Origin: Congeria kusceri
Taxonomy: Eukaryota; Mollusca; Bivalvia; Myida; Dreissenidae
Direction: 5' to 3'
Assembly: GCA_027627225.1 (NCBI GenBank)
Contig: CM051025.1
Coordinates: 72,802,974-72,866,973, forward strand
Length of the DNA: 64,000 nucleotides
Positions within the stretch are counted from its first letter, which is position 1; the number at the start of each line of letters is the position of its first letter. A program made the translations under genes and the position numbers. This document shows positions 34,190 to 46,572 of the stretch, piece by piece. Below the pieces are notes generated by a model, which ran no database searches, was not told where the DNA came from, and worked only from the letters and a program-made list of their open reading frames with translations.

Positions 34190-35640
34190 TATTTTACGTG
34201 ACAGTGATACCAGCCTAATGACAGATACAGATTATGATCAAAACAAACATAAGAGATGCACTTTTTTGTCTTTATTAAATTAGCAACACAGCAATTTCTA
34301 TTATTTAACTTCTTGAAAACACTTAACTGATAACATAGTCGAACAATGGACACTTAAAATGGAAAATTGGGCTGAAGAAACAGCAATTTCTTGCATTATT
34401 GTCCTTTTTTTCATATATTCTCACACCTAAAATAAAGCGTAAATACAGAGTCAAATATAATAGTAGTGCACGCAAAACCTTTATAAACCCTAAAGCAGAA
34501 ATAATAGAGCTCAACTGATATAAGACCATTTTACAGGATTTTTTTTATAACATGTGCTTTTGTCACGTAAAATTCATTAAACAAGTAACACATTGTACAA
34601 GTACGTACTTCAGCAGAAAAAGAGGTTAATCTATCGTAGATGTGGGGAAAATAACTTGCAAATATAAAAATTTGTAGAAAAATAAAGATTATAATTGACA
34701 TAGAACCATTAAAATGCTAAATCCATACTAATTGTCACGTAAAATTCAATGAACTCAACTGTTCCATTTAACGTACATCACATGTGGTCAAACTATCGCA
34801 AACTCTTTTGCAGTGACATCCTTATTTTCCGAATAACTATATTTACCAATATAAATGTGATAGATGATGGGTAATTGTAGAGTATTTGACATGTTAATGA
34901 CATAACTCAGTTCATATTTGTCACGTAAAATTCAACTAACTTTTTCAAGATTTCAGCTATTTTAGCCCTGTCTTTGTAAATATACGCTTGTATTAGTGGA
35001 CAAAAAAAAACTTATTTAAACATAATATTAGTGAAATTAAAACAAACAAAAACAATAAGTTCAACATTTTATGTTTGAATTTTACGTTACATTTATGAAT
35101 TTTACGTGACATTTTAATCTATGCTCTATATGTGCATCAGACCCTGATAATCAACCATGCGTCATAACAGCATTTGTCTTTAATTATTTCTTAGCATACG
35201 TGCAGTTAAAACACATTCTTTCTATCAAGTTATCACGATATATTTGACAAAACAAAAACAAGGGGAGTTCAAACAAGTAACCTAACACAATAGATCATGT
35301 GTCATTGATTTCATCTAAATGGCCCTAGAAAAACATTCAATGACGTCATAAATATCACGGCATAAACCGAAAATACCGAACGAATTATTTGGTCGCTGTC
35401 TACACCGCGGTAAGCGCACGTTTCATAAAATTGTCACGTAAGTATTCAGTCACGTAAACTTCAAGTTTACCTTTCCAATAACCAAAATCGGCAATATTTT
35501 TGATAACTCGTCACTCTAGTTGTCATAATGTACAGTTCTCAGTAAGAGATTACATACAGCGTCAATACAGCAACACTGTCAATTTCATACAGAAAAGTCT
35601 GACAAGAGACAAACAGTCGTCACGTAAAGCTTCACAGAAA
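34190..35640. repeat. Region with a recurrent 'GTCACGTAAAATTCA' motif
   Basis: The motif or a near variant occurs at about 34561, 34733 and 34918, twice at 35431-35460, and at 35619. It occurs inverted at about 34193, 35076 and 35096. Several spacings are near 170-186 bp, suggesting a decayed tandem repeat in which only this core remains clear. There is no ORF in this gap between two LINEs. Confidence 0.6.
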
Positions 35641-35699
35641 AAATTCCCCCATATGAGCTTAGACCATTAATGGCTTAAATCTTGATAAAGTTGATGAAA

Positions 35700-37398
35700 A
35701 CTTTGTTTTTTCATAAGAAGTTATTTATATGAAAAACAAGCGTTTATATGTTGGTTTTTTTTTCGATATGATGAAATGTTTTGATACAATTTACAGAAAT
35801 GCTTCATGGTTGAAAATGTTTAAATGTGGAATTCAAGGGAAAATATTAAGAATTGTGCTTGATATGTACCAAAAAGTTAAATTTTGTTTGAAGTCATTAT
35901 CTTCATTTTCAGATTACTTTAGCTATGCTGTTGGTTTACGACAAGGTCAAGTTATGTCCCCTTTGTTATTTTCTTTATTTGTAGAAGATCTTGAGTTGTA
36001 CTTGCAAAATAATGTTGATTCAGGTTTGCAATTAGAATATAGTGTTTTAATTTTACACGTATTACTATTTGCAGATGATATGGCCATTGTAGGCAAATCA
36101 CCAGATGAAATTCAAAACCATTTATATAATTTATTTACTTACTGTAATACTTGGGGATTACAGGTTAATACGGATACAAAAAATTAATGATGTTCCGAAA
36201 AATAGGCGGATTATTGCCCAATGAAAAGTTGACCGACAATGGCCATGATATACAAGCTGTTAATTATACCGGCAGTTTCAATTTAAACCAAGAACACTGA
36301 ATAGGCAAAGCTCTTAAGGCAATGAATACTTTATTTTGTAAATGTCAAGATTACGATTAAAAACCAAAAATCTAATGTCAGCTTTTTGATGCATTTGTTT
36401 GGGTCTATTTTAAGTTATTCAGCAGAGGTTTGGGGTTTTACCAAGTCTGAGGAATTAGAAAGAATACATTTAAAGTTTTGTAAGCGGCTTCTAAAAGTTA
36501 GACAGAATTCCTGTAATGCATGTGTTTATGGAGAATTAGGAAGACACCCACTATATATACAGAGATTAATACAATTGTACAATATTGGTTTAAGTGAGCC
36601 ACCTCTGACAATATAATACTTAAAACTGTTTATAATATTGCAGTTCAGACTACATGAGAGGCTGTTGTAATTGGATATACAACGTCAAGAAACTACTAGA
36701 TGATTATGGATTCATTTCTGTCTTCAGCAGCGTTCATAATATTGATGTTAAATTTTTTATACCTATTCTGAAATCTAGAATTGTTGACTCATTTAAGCAA
36801 AACTGGTATCGTACATTAGAAAATAGCTCCATTTTAGATGTTTATAGAACCTTTAAGACCAACTTTGAATATGAGATTTATGAAGACTTAGTACCGAAAA
36901 GTTTAAGATTTTACTTATGCAGATTAAGATTATCTGTACACCCTCTTCGTATACAAACGTGTCGACATGATAGAAATAATATTGTTAGAATGAAAGATAC
37001 TGTCTTTGTTGCAATTCCATGGATATTGAGGACGAATTTCACTTTGTTTGTATTTGTTCGTCTTTTAATGAAATACGAAAGAAATACATTAAAAAATATT
37101 ACTTCATTAAACCATCTGTATTTAAGTATGTTCAACTGCTACAATCGAGCAATGGATCAGAACTTATAAAATTATGTTTATTTGTTAAAGAATCGTTGAT
37201 TATTAGATCAAATATGATTAATCGTAGAACATAAACTTAACAGTCGTTCATTCTCTGTACTTATATGTTTAACTGGCCTGTACATATAACTGTATTTTGA
37301 TGCACTGTTATTTTCTGCGTATATACACGTTGACATATTTCATTGTGAACCATATGTGATATTGACGATGTACATTGTGCAAGTCAAATAAAGTGTAT
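35700..37398 (+). pseudogene. Second LINE: 5'-truncated reverse transcriptase remnant
   Basis: It starts just before reverse-transcriptase motif A ('GFFFDMMKCFDTI', 35747) and keeps 'GLRQGQVMSPLLFSLFVEDL' (35934) and motif C 'LLFADDMAIVG' (36064). It then runs in broken frames through 'VYGELGRHPLY' (36523), 'LRLSVHPLRIQT' (36924) and the C-terminal 'IEDEFHFVC' (37021). Stops or frameshifts occur near 36185, 36360, 36600 and 37010. It is the same family type as 30903-34087 but clearly a different copy. It ends in 'AATAAAGTGTATG' and a TGTC run, as with LINEs that end in simple repeats. The 5' truncation near 35700 is typical. Confidence 0.88.
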
Positions 37399-37441
37399 GT
37401 CTGTCTGTCTGTCTGTCTGTCTGTCTGCCTGCCTGCCCTGC

Positions 37442-37483
<42 letters not shown>

Positions 37484-37499
37484 TGTCTGTCTGTCTGTC
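37399..37499. repeat. (TGTC)n/(TGCC)n microsatellite, tail of the LINE
   Basis: About 100 bp of TGTC and TGCC units directly follow the LINE 3' end. Confidence 0.93.
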
Positions 37500-38009
37500 A
37501 CGTTCCATCGAGTACTCTGAGAAAAAATTTCCAACAATACTAATTGTTCTGATTGATAATATTTTACTAAATAGAACAACTCCAAATAAAAGGTAACATT
37601 CAGAATGTGTTTCGTCGTGTCTTGATTATTTATATATATAATGCTGTTTTATGAACTATACACTAAATGCATGTGTAATGAAGTAAAGCCCCTCCCCCCC
37701 CCCCCCCCCTCTGCCGCAGTAGAATAACGACCCCAATGTAATTATTCCATATAAAATGAAGTGAGATACATGTCATATTATTTCCGATCACACAATTATA
37801 ATTATTCCACACGAAGTAGACTGACCCCCCACGCAGAATGCTGACCCCCATTGAATCACGACCATTGATCTGTGTTCTAGTGAAGTCGCGACGGCTATGG
37901 CGTTTCATCGGTTGGCCGATTTGCGCTTATATACACAAGGCCGCACGCAATGATGTGCTGCGTGACTTCCATAAGTATATTGCTAGACAAAAGTCTTATT
38001 TTACAGAAT
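37500..38009. other. Non-coding spacer with poly-C
   Basis: A C run at about 37692-37709 is the only feature. 'GACCCCCCACGCAGAATGCT' and similar C-rich stretches follow. No gene. Confidence 0.5.
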
Positions 38010-40880
38010 AAAATACATTAATATCATCATTATCATTATCGTCATTATTCTAGTCAAAGAATTGGTCCTACAATGCTCAAGGACATTCATCATAAACTTG
38101 CCATGAGAAATATCTCCTGTACCCTCATCATTATTCTAGTAAATAAGTTGGTCTTACAATTCTCACGGGCAACTATCATAACCTAGCCATGAGAAATATA
38201 AGACACACCCAGCACCATCAGCATCTTCCTTATTCTAGTCATAATATTGGTCTTACAGAAAATTATTGCAACCTTACCGTGAGAAATATAAGACACCACC
38301 ACTACCATTATCATGCATGTAGTAAAAGTTGATCTTACATTCACACGTGCATTATTATAACCTAACCATGACAAATATAAGACACCACCAAAACCATCAT
38401 CATTATTGCAGTCATAAAGTTGGTATTAAAATTCCCACGGCCAGTTAGTATAATCTAACCATGAGAAACATAAGAGACCACTACCACCATCATATTTATT
38501 CCAGTCATAAAGCACGTCTTACAACTTCCACGGGCAATTATTATAACCTAACCATGAGAAATACAAGATACCACCACAACTATCTTCAAAATATTGTAGT
38601 CAATAAGTTGGTATTATACCATATTTCAGAGAATTTTCTTTGATTTCCGATATTCAAAAACTGTAATTTTAGAACGGTTACTGATGGGCGGAGCCTAATA
38701 TGCAAGATTATCGTGCAATAAGTAGCTTGCAGTATATTAAAGTTTAGTTTTAATTTATACACACGCTACTTATTGCACTGTAAGCTTGTCCATTCCAAAC
38801 ACATCACGTGACCTTGTGACAGCGCTAAATTTGGAAACGACACAGATATCAAGAATGCCAGACATCACGTGACGTTTAGGAATTGCTAATGGGATCGTCA
38901 TAGTAGAAAGTTGCGATGCGATTGGTAAATATGGTATAAAACACCACCCTTTGACCTCAATATGTTAATTATTTAACCTCGCCCTGCTGGGTCGTTAAAC
39001 AACTAACACATGTCAAAGTATGCTACAACTATTACTTACAATTCTCACAAGAATTATTATAACTTAACCATGAGAAATATAAGACACCACCACCAACATC
39101 ATCATTATTCCAGTCATTAAACATGTCTTACAATTGTCGCGGGCAATTATTACAACCTAACCGTAAGAAATATAAGATACCACCACCACCACCATCATCA
39201 TTATCAATATTATTGTTGTAGTCAAAGAGTTTGTCTTACAATTCTTACGGGAAAAACAATAACAACCTTACCGTGAGAAAATATAAGACACCACCACCAC
39301 AAGAACCATCATTATTGTAGTCAATAAGTTGGTCTGGCAATATAAACCTCGCAATTATTACAACCTAACCATTAGAAATATAATACACCTCCACCAACAC
39401 AACCACCACAATCACCACCACCATCATCATCATCATTATTATAGTCAAAGAGTTGGTCTTCCAATCCTCACGGGCTACTGTAGAAGTGTAAGTCACCACC
39501 ACCACCAGCGCCACCACCATCATCATCATCAGCATAATTATCATCATCATTATCATGATTGAAGTCAACAGTTGGTCTTGCAATCCTCACGGGCAAGTAT
39601 ATATGCCTAACCTTGAGAAATGTACGACACCATCACCAACACCACAATCATTATTGCATTCAGTAAGTTGGTCTTACAATTCTCACGGGCAATTATTATA
39701 ACCCAACCATGAGATATATAAGACACCACCAACGCCATCACATTATTGTAGTCAATAAGTTGGGCTCACAATTCTCACGGGCAATTATTACAACCTCACC
39801 ATGACTATTATAAGACACATCATCATCACCAACATCATCATCATTATTGTAGTCAATATGTTGGTCTTACACTTCTCATGGGCAATTATTAAAAACTCAA
39901 CCATGAGAAATATAAGACACAACCAACACCATCACATTATTGTAGTAAATAAGTAGGTCTTACAATTCTCACGGGCAATTATTACAACCTAACCATGAGA
40001 AATATAAGACACCACCACCAACATTATCGTCATTACTGTAGTCAATAAGTTGGTCTGCAATACTCACGGGCTATTATCATAACCTAACCATGAGAAATAT
40101 AAAACACCACCAACACCATCACAGTATTGTAGTCAATAAATTTGTTTTTTAATTCTCATAGGCAATTATTACAACCCAACCATGAGAAATATAAGACACC
40201 ACCACCAACATCATCGTCATTATTGCAGTGAATAAGTTGGTCTACAATTCTCACGGGCAATTATCATAACACTAACCATGAGAAATATAAAACACCACCA
40301 ACACCATCACAGTATTGTAGTCAATAAATTTGTTTTATAATTCTCATAGGCAATTATTACAACCTAACCATGAGAAATATAAGACACCACCACCAACATC
40401 ATCGTCATTATTGCAGTCAATAAGTTGGTCTACAATTCTCACGGGCTATTATCATAACCTAACCATGAGAAATATAAAACACCACCAACACCATCACATT
40501 ATTGTAGTCAATAAATTGGTTTTATAATTCTCATAGGCAATTATTACAACCCAACCATGAGAAATATAAGACACCACCTACACCCAAGTTTATTGTAGTC
40601 AATAAGTTGGTCTTACAGTTCTCACGGGCAATTATCATAACCTAACCATGAGAAATATAAAACACCACCAACACCATCACATTATTGTAGTCAATACATT
40701 TGTATTACAATTCTCACAAGAAATTATTATGACCTAACCATGAGAAATATGACACCACCACCAACATTATTATTATTCCAGTCATAAAGGATAACTTACG
40801 ATTCCTACGGGCAATTATTATAACCTAACCTTGAGAAATATAAGACACCACCAACACAACACCACCACCACCACCATCTT
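38010..40880. repeat. Satellite of ~100-bp units with embedded CAC/ATC triplets
   Basis: The unit is roughly 'CCATGAGAAATATAAGACAC', a (CAC/AAC)(ATC)n stretch, 'ATTATTGTAGTCAATAAGTT', 'GGTCTTACAATTCTCACGGG' and 'CAATTATTATAACCTAA'. I estimate more than 20 units. The central units near 40100-40700 alternate two variants ('AAGACACC' and 'AAAACACC'), suggesting a two-unit higher-order repeat. It is interrupted at 38617-38942. The short His-rich frames are by-products. Confidence 0.92.
38617..38942. mobile_element. Probable small insertion inside the satellite
   Basis: The satellite pattern stops at 'TATACCATATTT' and resumes after 'AAATATGGTATA', a short inverted pair. Inside, 'GTGCAATAAGTAGC' faces 'GCTACTTATTGCAC' as an inner inverted repeat. 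TA at both edges would suit a Tc1/mariner-type MITE, but the ends are short. Confidence 0.5.
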
Positions 40881-41437
40881 TATTGTGACAGGATTCCCTC
40901 TGGCTTTCAATAGTGATGGTGGTGTTCATTCATATGGAGGTTGGACAAGATGCGGGAATGGGAATGGGGGTGTACAACAGTCGATATGATGCCGACGGTC
41001 ACTGCACAGTATACCGGGGTACACCCATTTGTTCGTTCATTCGTTCGTAAATTCATTCATTCATTCATGTGTTTGTTATAACTAGTAGACGATCATTTTT
41101 GAGCATTTTGTCCTTGGGTCAAAAGTCAATGACAAACTGACCAATATTGTAAAAGCTTATCCTGTCAATAACTGGATAATGGTTCGTCCTTCCTTTTTTC
41201 CAACTTATAGGTTGGCTAGCAAAGACTACTGACTAGCAGTGGACCTCTATTGAAATTGGATCACAGGGTCAAAGGTAAATGTCAAACTGACCAATAGTTT
41301 TTAATACTTTGTCCTCGCAATAACTCGACGTGCCTATGATCTTCAAACTCGGAAGGTATGTATGTAGATGATCCCTATTGACTATGTGGGGACGTCAAAG
41401 GAGAATGGCGAAGTGAATAAAAATATGAAAAACTTAC
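40881..41437. other. Non-coding spacer with TTCATTCG run
   Basis: Contains a short (TTCG/TTCA)n stretch at about 41032-41067 and two diverged phrases 'GGTCAAAGGTAAATG..AAACTGACCAATA' (41117 and 41268) typical of degenerate bivalve repeats. No gene. Confidence 0.5.
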
Positions 41438-41606
41438 CACTTTCCGCCTACATTGGATTTATGTCTAGAAGAGACTTCCTCAAAACAGAATATACCGAAC
41501 AAACGGAAAGTGCCGTCCCGGATTAGCCTGTGTGGATTGCACAGGCTAATCCGGGACGACACTTTACACACATGCATTAAACCCGGTTTTGCTACGACAC
41601 GCCTCA
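41438..41606. mobile_element. Palindromic MITE ('GATTAGCCTGTGCA' family), copy 2, one end missing
   Basis: Same inner hairpin ('CCCGGATTAGCCTGTG'/'CACAGGCTAATCCGGG' near 41517-41560) and right end ('GCTACGACACGCCTCA'). The left arm starts inside the element. Confidence 0.85.
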
Positions 41607-42755
41607 TATGTATACTGCGCATGACTAGTATAAGACTCCATTGATAATGGGATCACAAGGCTGATGTTCATGGTCAAAATGACCAGTATTTATAAACGAG
41701 TTTAGTACAATAACTTGCCAAATGCTTTATCCTACTGTGCACAAAGCAAATGTACTTATGGATTTAGTAATTTGCTTTAGATCCTTTTTTGTAAAACGCG
41801 TTACTACTGACGGTAATTGTTCTTCTTGCTTCGATTTCTTTGTACAGCATAACTTACAAATGAAATTGAAGTGCAGATATTAACACTTGGTACAGTACGT
41901 TCAATGCTAATAATTTTTATGTACATATCATCATGGATGTTTGCCTCCGTTATTACAATTGTTTTCTGTTTTTCATCTAAAGAATAGATCCATGTTGATG
42001 CCCACTCTTTCATGTAGTCACGCGTTTTATTTCAAAACCATATCCATTGAATTAAAAAAGTTATTGAAGGCATAATATGTGCTGTTGAAATGTAGAATTA
42101 ACATAATTGTTTTCGCCTTTTTAATAGTTTGAAGACAATAGCAGACCATTTTAGAGCCACCGATATGCAATGTAACCTTACATTAACACAATATCCACGT
42201 GTGACACTTCTGGTGCAAGTGTTTTATGATTCCAGGCTGTAAAAACTTTAAGCCGAACAATATTTCTGTTGATGACTATGCAGAATATAACAACTGGTAA
42301 TCAGGCATTTACCTTAAACAGCAACCCATTTGATTTTAACACATGTAAGGCAATCAGTTCAAATATATCTACGTCGCCAATCGGTTTGTATATAGATTGT
42401 TGAACTCGATACACTGCAGTTCTTTGGTAGTAATTGAACTGAATTTAATTTACTTACAATGAGCAAATTTATCATTATAATAAAGAGAATGAATTTAAAA
42501 GGCCATAATTATTTGGCAACTATTTTAATGATATCATATTATTATTGTGTTCTAGTTATTAAATTCATTATTTTCAGTATTGGTTAAGTAATCTAGTTAC
42601 ATTAAATAATTGTAACACTTTACCTTTTTCAGTAACCAAATCACTAATGGTTAAACTGTCACTTTCAGTCTATTTGTGGATAACATAGGAAGCTGCTTAT
42701 TCACTGTTACAGTCCATTGTTATAACGGAATTCATAATGTGCTGCTGGTGATATG
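41607..42755. other. Non-coding region
   Basis: AT-rich. I see no coding signal or repeat pair beyond scattered A/T runs. The frame at 41804-42013 has no support. Confidence 0.4.
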
Positions 42756-44849
42756 TATGGTGGCATAGAACTTCCTTACGATAACGAATAAAGGTTCGCG
42801 AAATGTTCGTGTTACCGCTTAAGTTTCGTTTTATTATCTTGTATCTAAAAAGCGTTTGCGTTTTTTGTCGATGTAAGATATTTGTTTGCTTAATGAAAAA
42901 CAGGCCTGAAACTGCCCAGATCTGATATCAGAATTTTATATAATAACAACTTATGTGGTATCACAAATATTAACTAGTTAAAATTTGCGTTTTAAGATAA
43001 TTATCGTGATAATATTCTTGTTAGTAAACTGGCAACACAAATTGGTTTGCGAATACATAAAAATTAAGTGGTATCGCGAACATTAACTAAATAAAATTTG
43101 CGTTGTCAGATAATTATCATGATACTGTTCGTGTTAGTAAGATGATGCGAAGGCCTCGCGCATAAATGAAGTGGTAACACGAATATTATATCGTTAAGAT
43201 TAGCGTTGTCAGATAATTATCATGATACTATTCGTGTTATGTAACTAGTTGAAAATTGGTCTGCTTCATACTGTCTTTCCTGATTAATTGTATGGTTGTT
43301 TTTAACCTATTGTCGTGCCAGTATATTGGTTTTAACCCATTTTGTTTATCTGCCCTTGGATTAAGTTGGTCGCCTAATTCAGTTGGCAAGCAGGTTTTTC
43401 AAGTGATCAGATGTCAGTTGTTCACTGACAGTTTTTTCTTTAATTTGGTGGGCTCAGTTCTAAGGTTGGTATTGATGTATTATTGAATGCATTGTTAAAA
43501 TGAGTTCTATTTCCTTTATTTGCTGTGTTTTGAAAGTAAACTTTATATTTACTTGTATTTTAAAAATTGTCATGTATTTCGCGTACATCAGAAATAGCTT
43601 AGCATCCGTCATATTTCTATTATCTATTTTAATCTCACGCTATTTCCTATGTTTTACACAAGCACTTAATTTGCAGTTTAACAGTCACGAGCAAGGGAGA
43701 AAGAAAAGAAATAGCAAGCAACCTTTCCCTAAAAGCTAATTGTAATTGTTAGTGTATTGTGTTTTATGTTATGTTATTATTTTAGACTTCCATTGCTATG
43801 TTAAGCCACTGGATGATCGTGCAGCCAAAACTCTATAGAGATATTCTTAATATATTTAAAAACGTATAATATGCGTATACTATATGATTGTTAACATGTG
43901 CATATTATACTATTTATTCATTAATTACTATATTAACTATATAACATGATAAGTTGTTATTTGCATTGTTCATGTATCTTTTCAGGTTGTCATCCTTGTA
44001 GATTTCGTAGTCCTTGTAGTTCTTGGATTCCTTGTATCTCGTGTGGCTCTTGTCGCCCTCGTAGCCCTTGTGGACATACATGTTAAATGTGATAACACAT
44101 TAACAGAAAATAACAGATACTTAGAATAAACTTACTCTAGTCGTCAGTGTTTAATTCTGAAAGAACCCACTACCTTACCTTTAACACATATATAGTAACA
44201 TTATAAAAAGGTACAGGTTACAGTAAGATAATGCGGAAGACCTCGAGCATAAATTAAGTGGTAACACGAATATTATCTAGTTATGATTCGCGTTGTCAGA
44301 TAACTATTATGATAATATTCGTTTTAGTTTTATAATGAAGACCTCGCGCCCAATTAAGTGGTATCACGAATATTATCTAGTTTAAATTCGCGTGGTTAGA
44401 TAATTATCATGATAATATTCGTGTTAGTAAGATAATGCGGAAGACCTCGCGCACAAATTAAGTGGTGACATGAATATTAACTAGTTGAGATTTACGTTGT
44501 CAGATAATTATCATGATAATATTTGTGTTAGTAAGATAATGCGCAAGATCTCGCGCACAAATTAAGTGGTATCGCGAAAATTAACTAGTTAAGATTTGTG
44601 TTGTAAGATAATTAGCATGATAATATTCGTGTTAGTAAGATTTTTCGGAAGACCTCGCAACTCCACGAACATGTATCTGATGTCAGTTCCGGGCCCTTAA
44701 AGGCCATGTAGTACAATAATAAAATCTTGTAGAAAAATATTCGCACTAAATAATTGGTAACACGAATCTGTACGCGAACGCTATGTAGTTACCACAAATG
44801 TTTTCACGAACCTTAAGTGTTTATCGTATGGCAGTTCTATGTCGCCATA
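42756..44849. mobile_element. TIR element with internal tandem array, copy 1
   Basis: The left end TATGGTGGCATAGAAC followed by 'CTTACGATAAC' and 'TTCGTGTTACC' is matched, inverted, by the right end ('AACCTTAAGTG.TTATCG', 'GGCAGTTCTATG.CGCCATA'). Inside are about 115-bp units with 'TTAAGTGGTAACACGAATAT', 'GATAATTATCATGATAATAT' and 'AATGCGGAAGACCTCGCGC' at 43010-43250 and 44220-44660. The middle (43250-44210) is non-repetitive AT-rich sequence. No transposase recognised. Confidence 0.82.
43987..44073. repeat. Nine-base periodic minisatellite inside the TIR element
   Basis: About nine degenerate units of the form CCTTGTAGT. On the minus strand the period gives tripeptide repeats (xTR or YKx depending on frame), but the longest such frame from an ATG is only about 30 codons. 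Confidence 0.75.
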
Positions 44850-44883
44850 GATATGGAATGCAATCTAGTATCAGTTCATGTAA

Positions 44884-45207
44884 GGCGTAAAAAAATATGT
44901 TGTTCCAGGTAACCCGACCTACCCTAAAAAAATGCCCCGACCCTAGAACATTGTATTGGGTTTGTCAGATTGATTTTGGTTTCATTTACCTTTTTCAATA
45001 ATTAAATGTGTTTTTGGATTAATAAGTGTTTTGTTTTGATAGTATCCACTTATAAACAATGTTTAATGATATTACTGATATGTTTTGAATATTTATTCAG
45101 TTTTAGAATCTTCAAGTTGACCATTTACCAAAAAACAAAAAAATCCCGACCTACCTACCCTATTTTGGGGGGGCATGTTACCTGAAACAAACATTTTTTT
45201 TTACGCC
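44884..45207. mobile_element. MITE ('GGCGTAAAAAA' family), full copy
   Basis: The left end GGCGTAAAAAAATATGTTG with 'CAGGTAACCCGACC' is matched by the inverted right end (GGCGTAAAAAAAAATGTTTG, 'CAGGTAACATGCCCC'). The body is shared with 27600-27816. Confidence 0.8.
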
Positions 45208-46368
45208 TAACTATGCTCTGCATTATTGTTTTACATATTGACTCTTGAAGTAGTGTAACGACAATGACCCAGTCTCATAGTTTATGTGTGAGAATGTACA
45301 TGTAAGCCTGGCGGGGATGTCAGCTTGGCATATAAACAACAAATGTTGATAATGTACATTTAATTATTAGAAAATCGCGTGGTTAGTAAAACATTGTGTT
45401 TAAAACACTATTGCACATAAAAACGCCAAGAAGCGCAGATCTTAGGCAATTCAAATCAATAATCCGATGTACATGATCTCCCCACGATTTAATTTCTGGT
45501 AATTAGAATGGAATGACCCGGGCAAGTCTATTGAGTCACGTGACCTGCGGTTATAGAGTTGGTAGCGCGCAGTGTACTAGGCACAACCGTTCCTACTGCC
45601 GAAGAAGACAGTCCTGTGAGTAACTTAATATAATTAATTGAGCTGGTGAGAGGTGATTCTTGATCTTCTACTTGCGACTGCCTCGTACCAAACTTGTTTG
45701 GACGTTGGAAAAGCAGAAGAACCTTTACATTAGGAAGACTTGCTATCCATTGCCCGTGGAGTATTATTGCACAAGCATTGCGTTTGATGCGATCTACAAA
45801 GCGACAAGGATAGCAAAATCTGCTGTACCACGCTTGGCCCCATACTTTGTTTAAACTGTAAGATACTGTGCTAGCCCAGCACATCTAAGGATATCAGTGT
45901 TCCATCCGTCCGTCTTGTGCATACGTGATTCCATCCACTGATTTTGGTTCCTCATCCAATTATTTTGGTAGATCACATCCTTGATTTAAAGTTGATTGGG
46001 TTTCTTTAATAATCATTGTATACAATTTGACTTATCATTAGGCAGGTAGCCCCATGGAAAAATTATATGAAGTGTTTTAGACTCATGTTAATACTTTGCT
46101 TGCATTAGACCCCCTGCAAGTTACAGTAGTATCTTAATTATATGTGCGTATTGTATTACCTATTTTGTGTTGTATTACTATATTACATGTACAATTATGA
46201 TAATATATAAATAAACAAGTGAATAAAGCCATGTTTCAGTTTTCATCTTTGCAATACTATGACAAATGTGCCTTTTATTACCAGTCCCTTTTATATAAGA
46301 AGTGACAGAAATATACACAGAGACCATATACATTTGATTAGCTGTGTGCTTAATTAAATGACATGTAG
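45208..46368. other. Non-coding region
   Basis: It contains a GT-donor-like site after 'GACAGTCCT' near 45614 and an E-box CACGTG near 45538, but no exon I can support on either strand. Confidence 0.4.
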
Positions 46369-46572
46369 GACTTCCCGAAAGCCATCAGTCCGACTGACAT
46401 TTCAGACAAATTTTGAGTCGGACCGTCATACATTTTCCTTGGATCAGTCTGACAGCCTTTTTAGGTGTCAATACATTTCTGAAGAATATATTATTTTGGT
46501 CCCGAAAATTGTATTTCATTCCAGCATGTTTAAGTTATTTTCAGACCAAATTTGTTGAGCTTTCGGGAAGTC
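46369..46572. mobile_element. Short MITE with perfect 14-bp inverted repeats
   Basis: GACTTCCCGAAAGC at 46369-46382 and its exact reverse complement at 46559-46572. The interior also shows partial inverse symmetry ('CAGACAAATTTTGAG' and 'CAGACCAAATTTGTTG'). Overlapping plus-strand frames are by-products. Confidence 0.7.

Noticed and set aside
37340..37585. Frames of RQTD/AGRQ repeats
   Set aside because: By-products of the TGTC/TGCC microsatellite on both strands.
38010..40880. CRISPR-like array
   Set aside because: Repeats and 'spacers' are not distinct: the whole 100-bp unit is repeated, and the context is an animal genome.
43256..43739. Two hydrophobic frames as a transposase or membrane protein
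   Set aside because: Composition follows T-rich sequence and no transposase motif is visible.
45528..45884. 118-codon minus-strand frame with a GT donor-like site on the other strand
   Set aside because: No domain, and the frame direction and donor-like site disagree.
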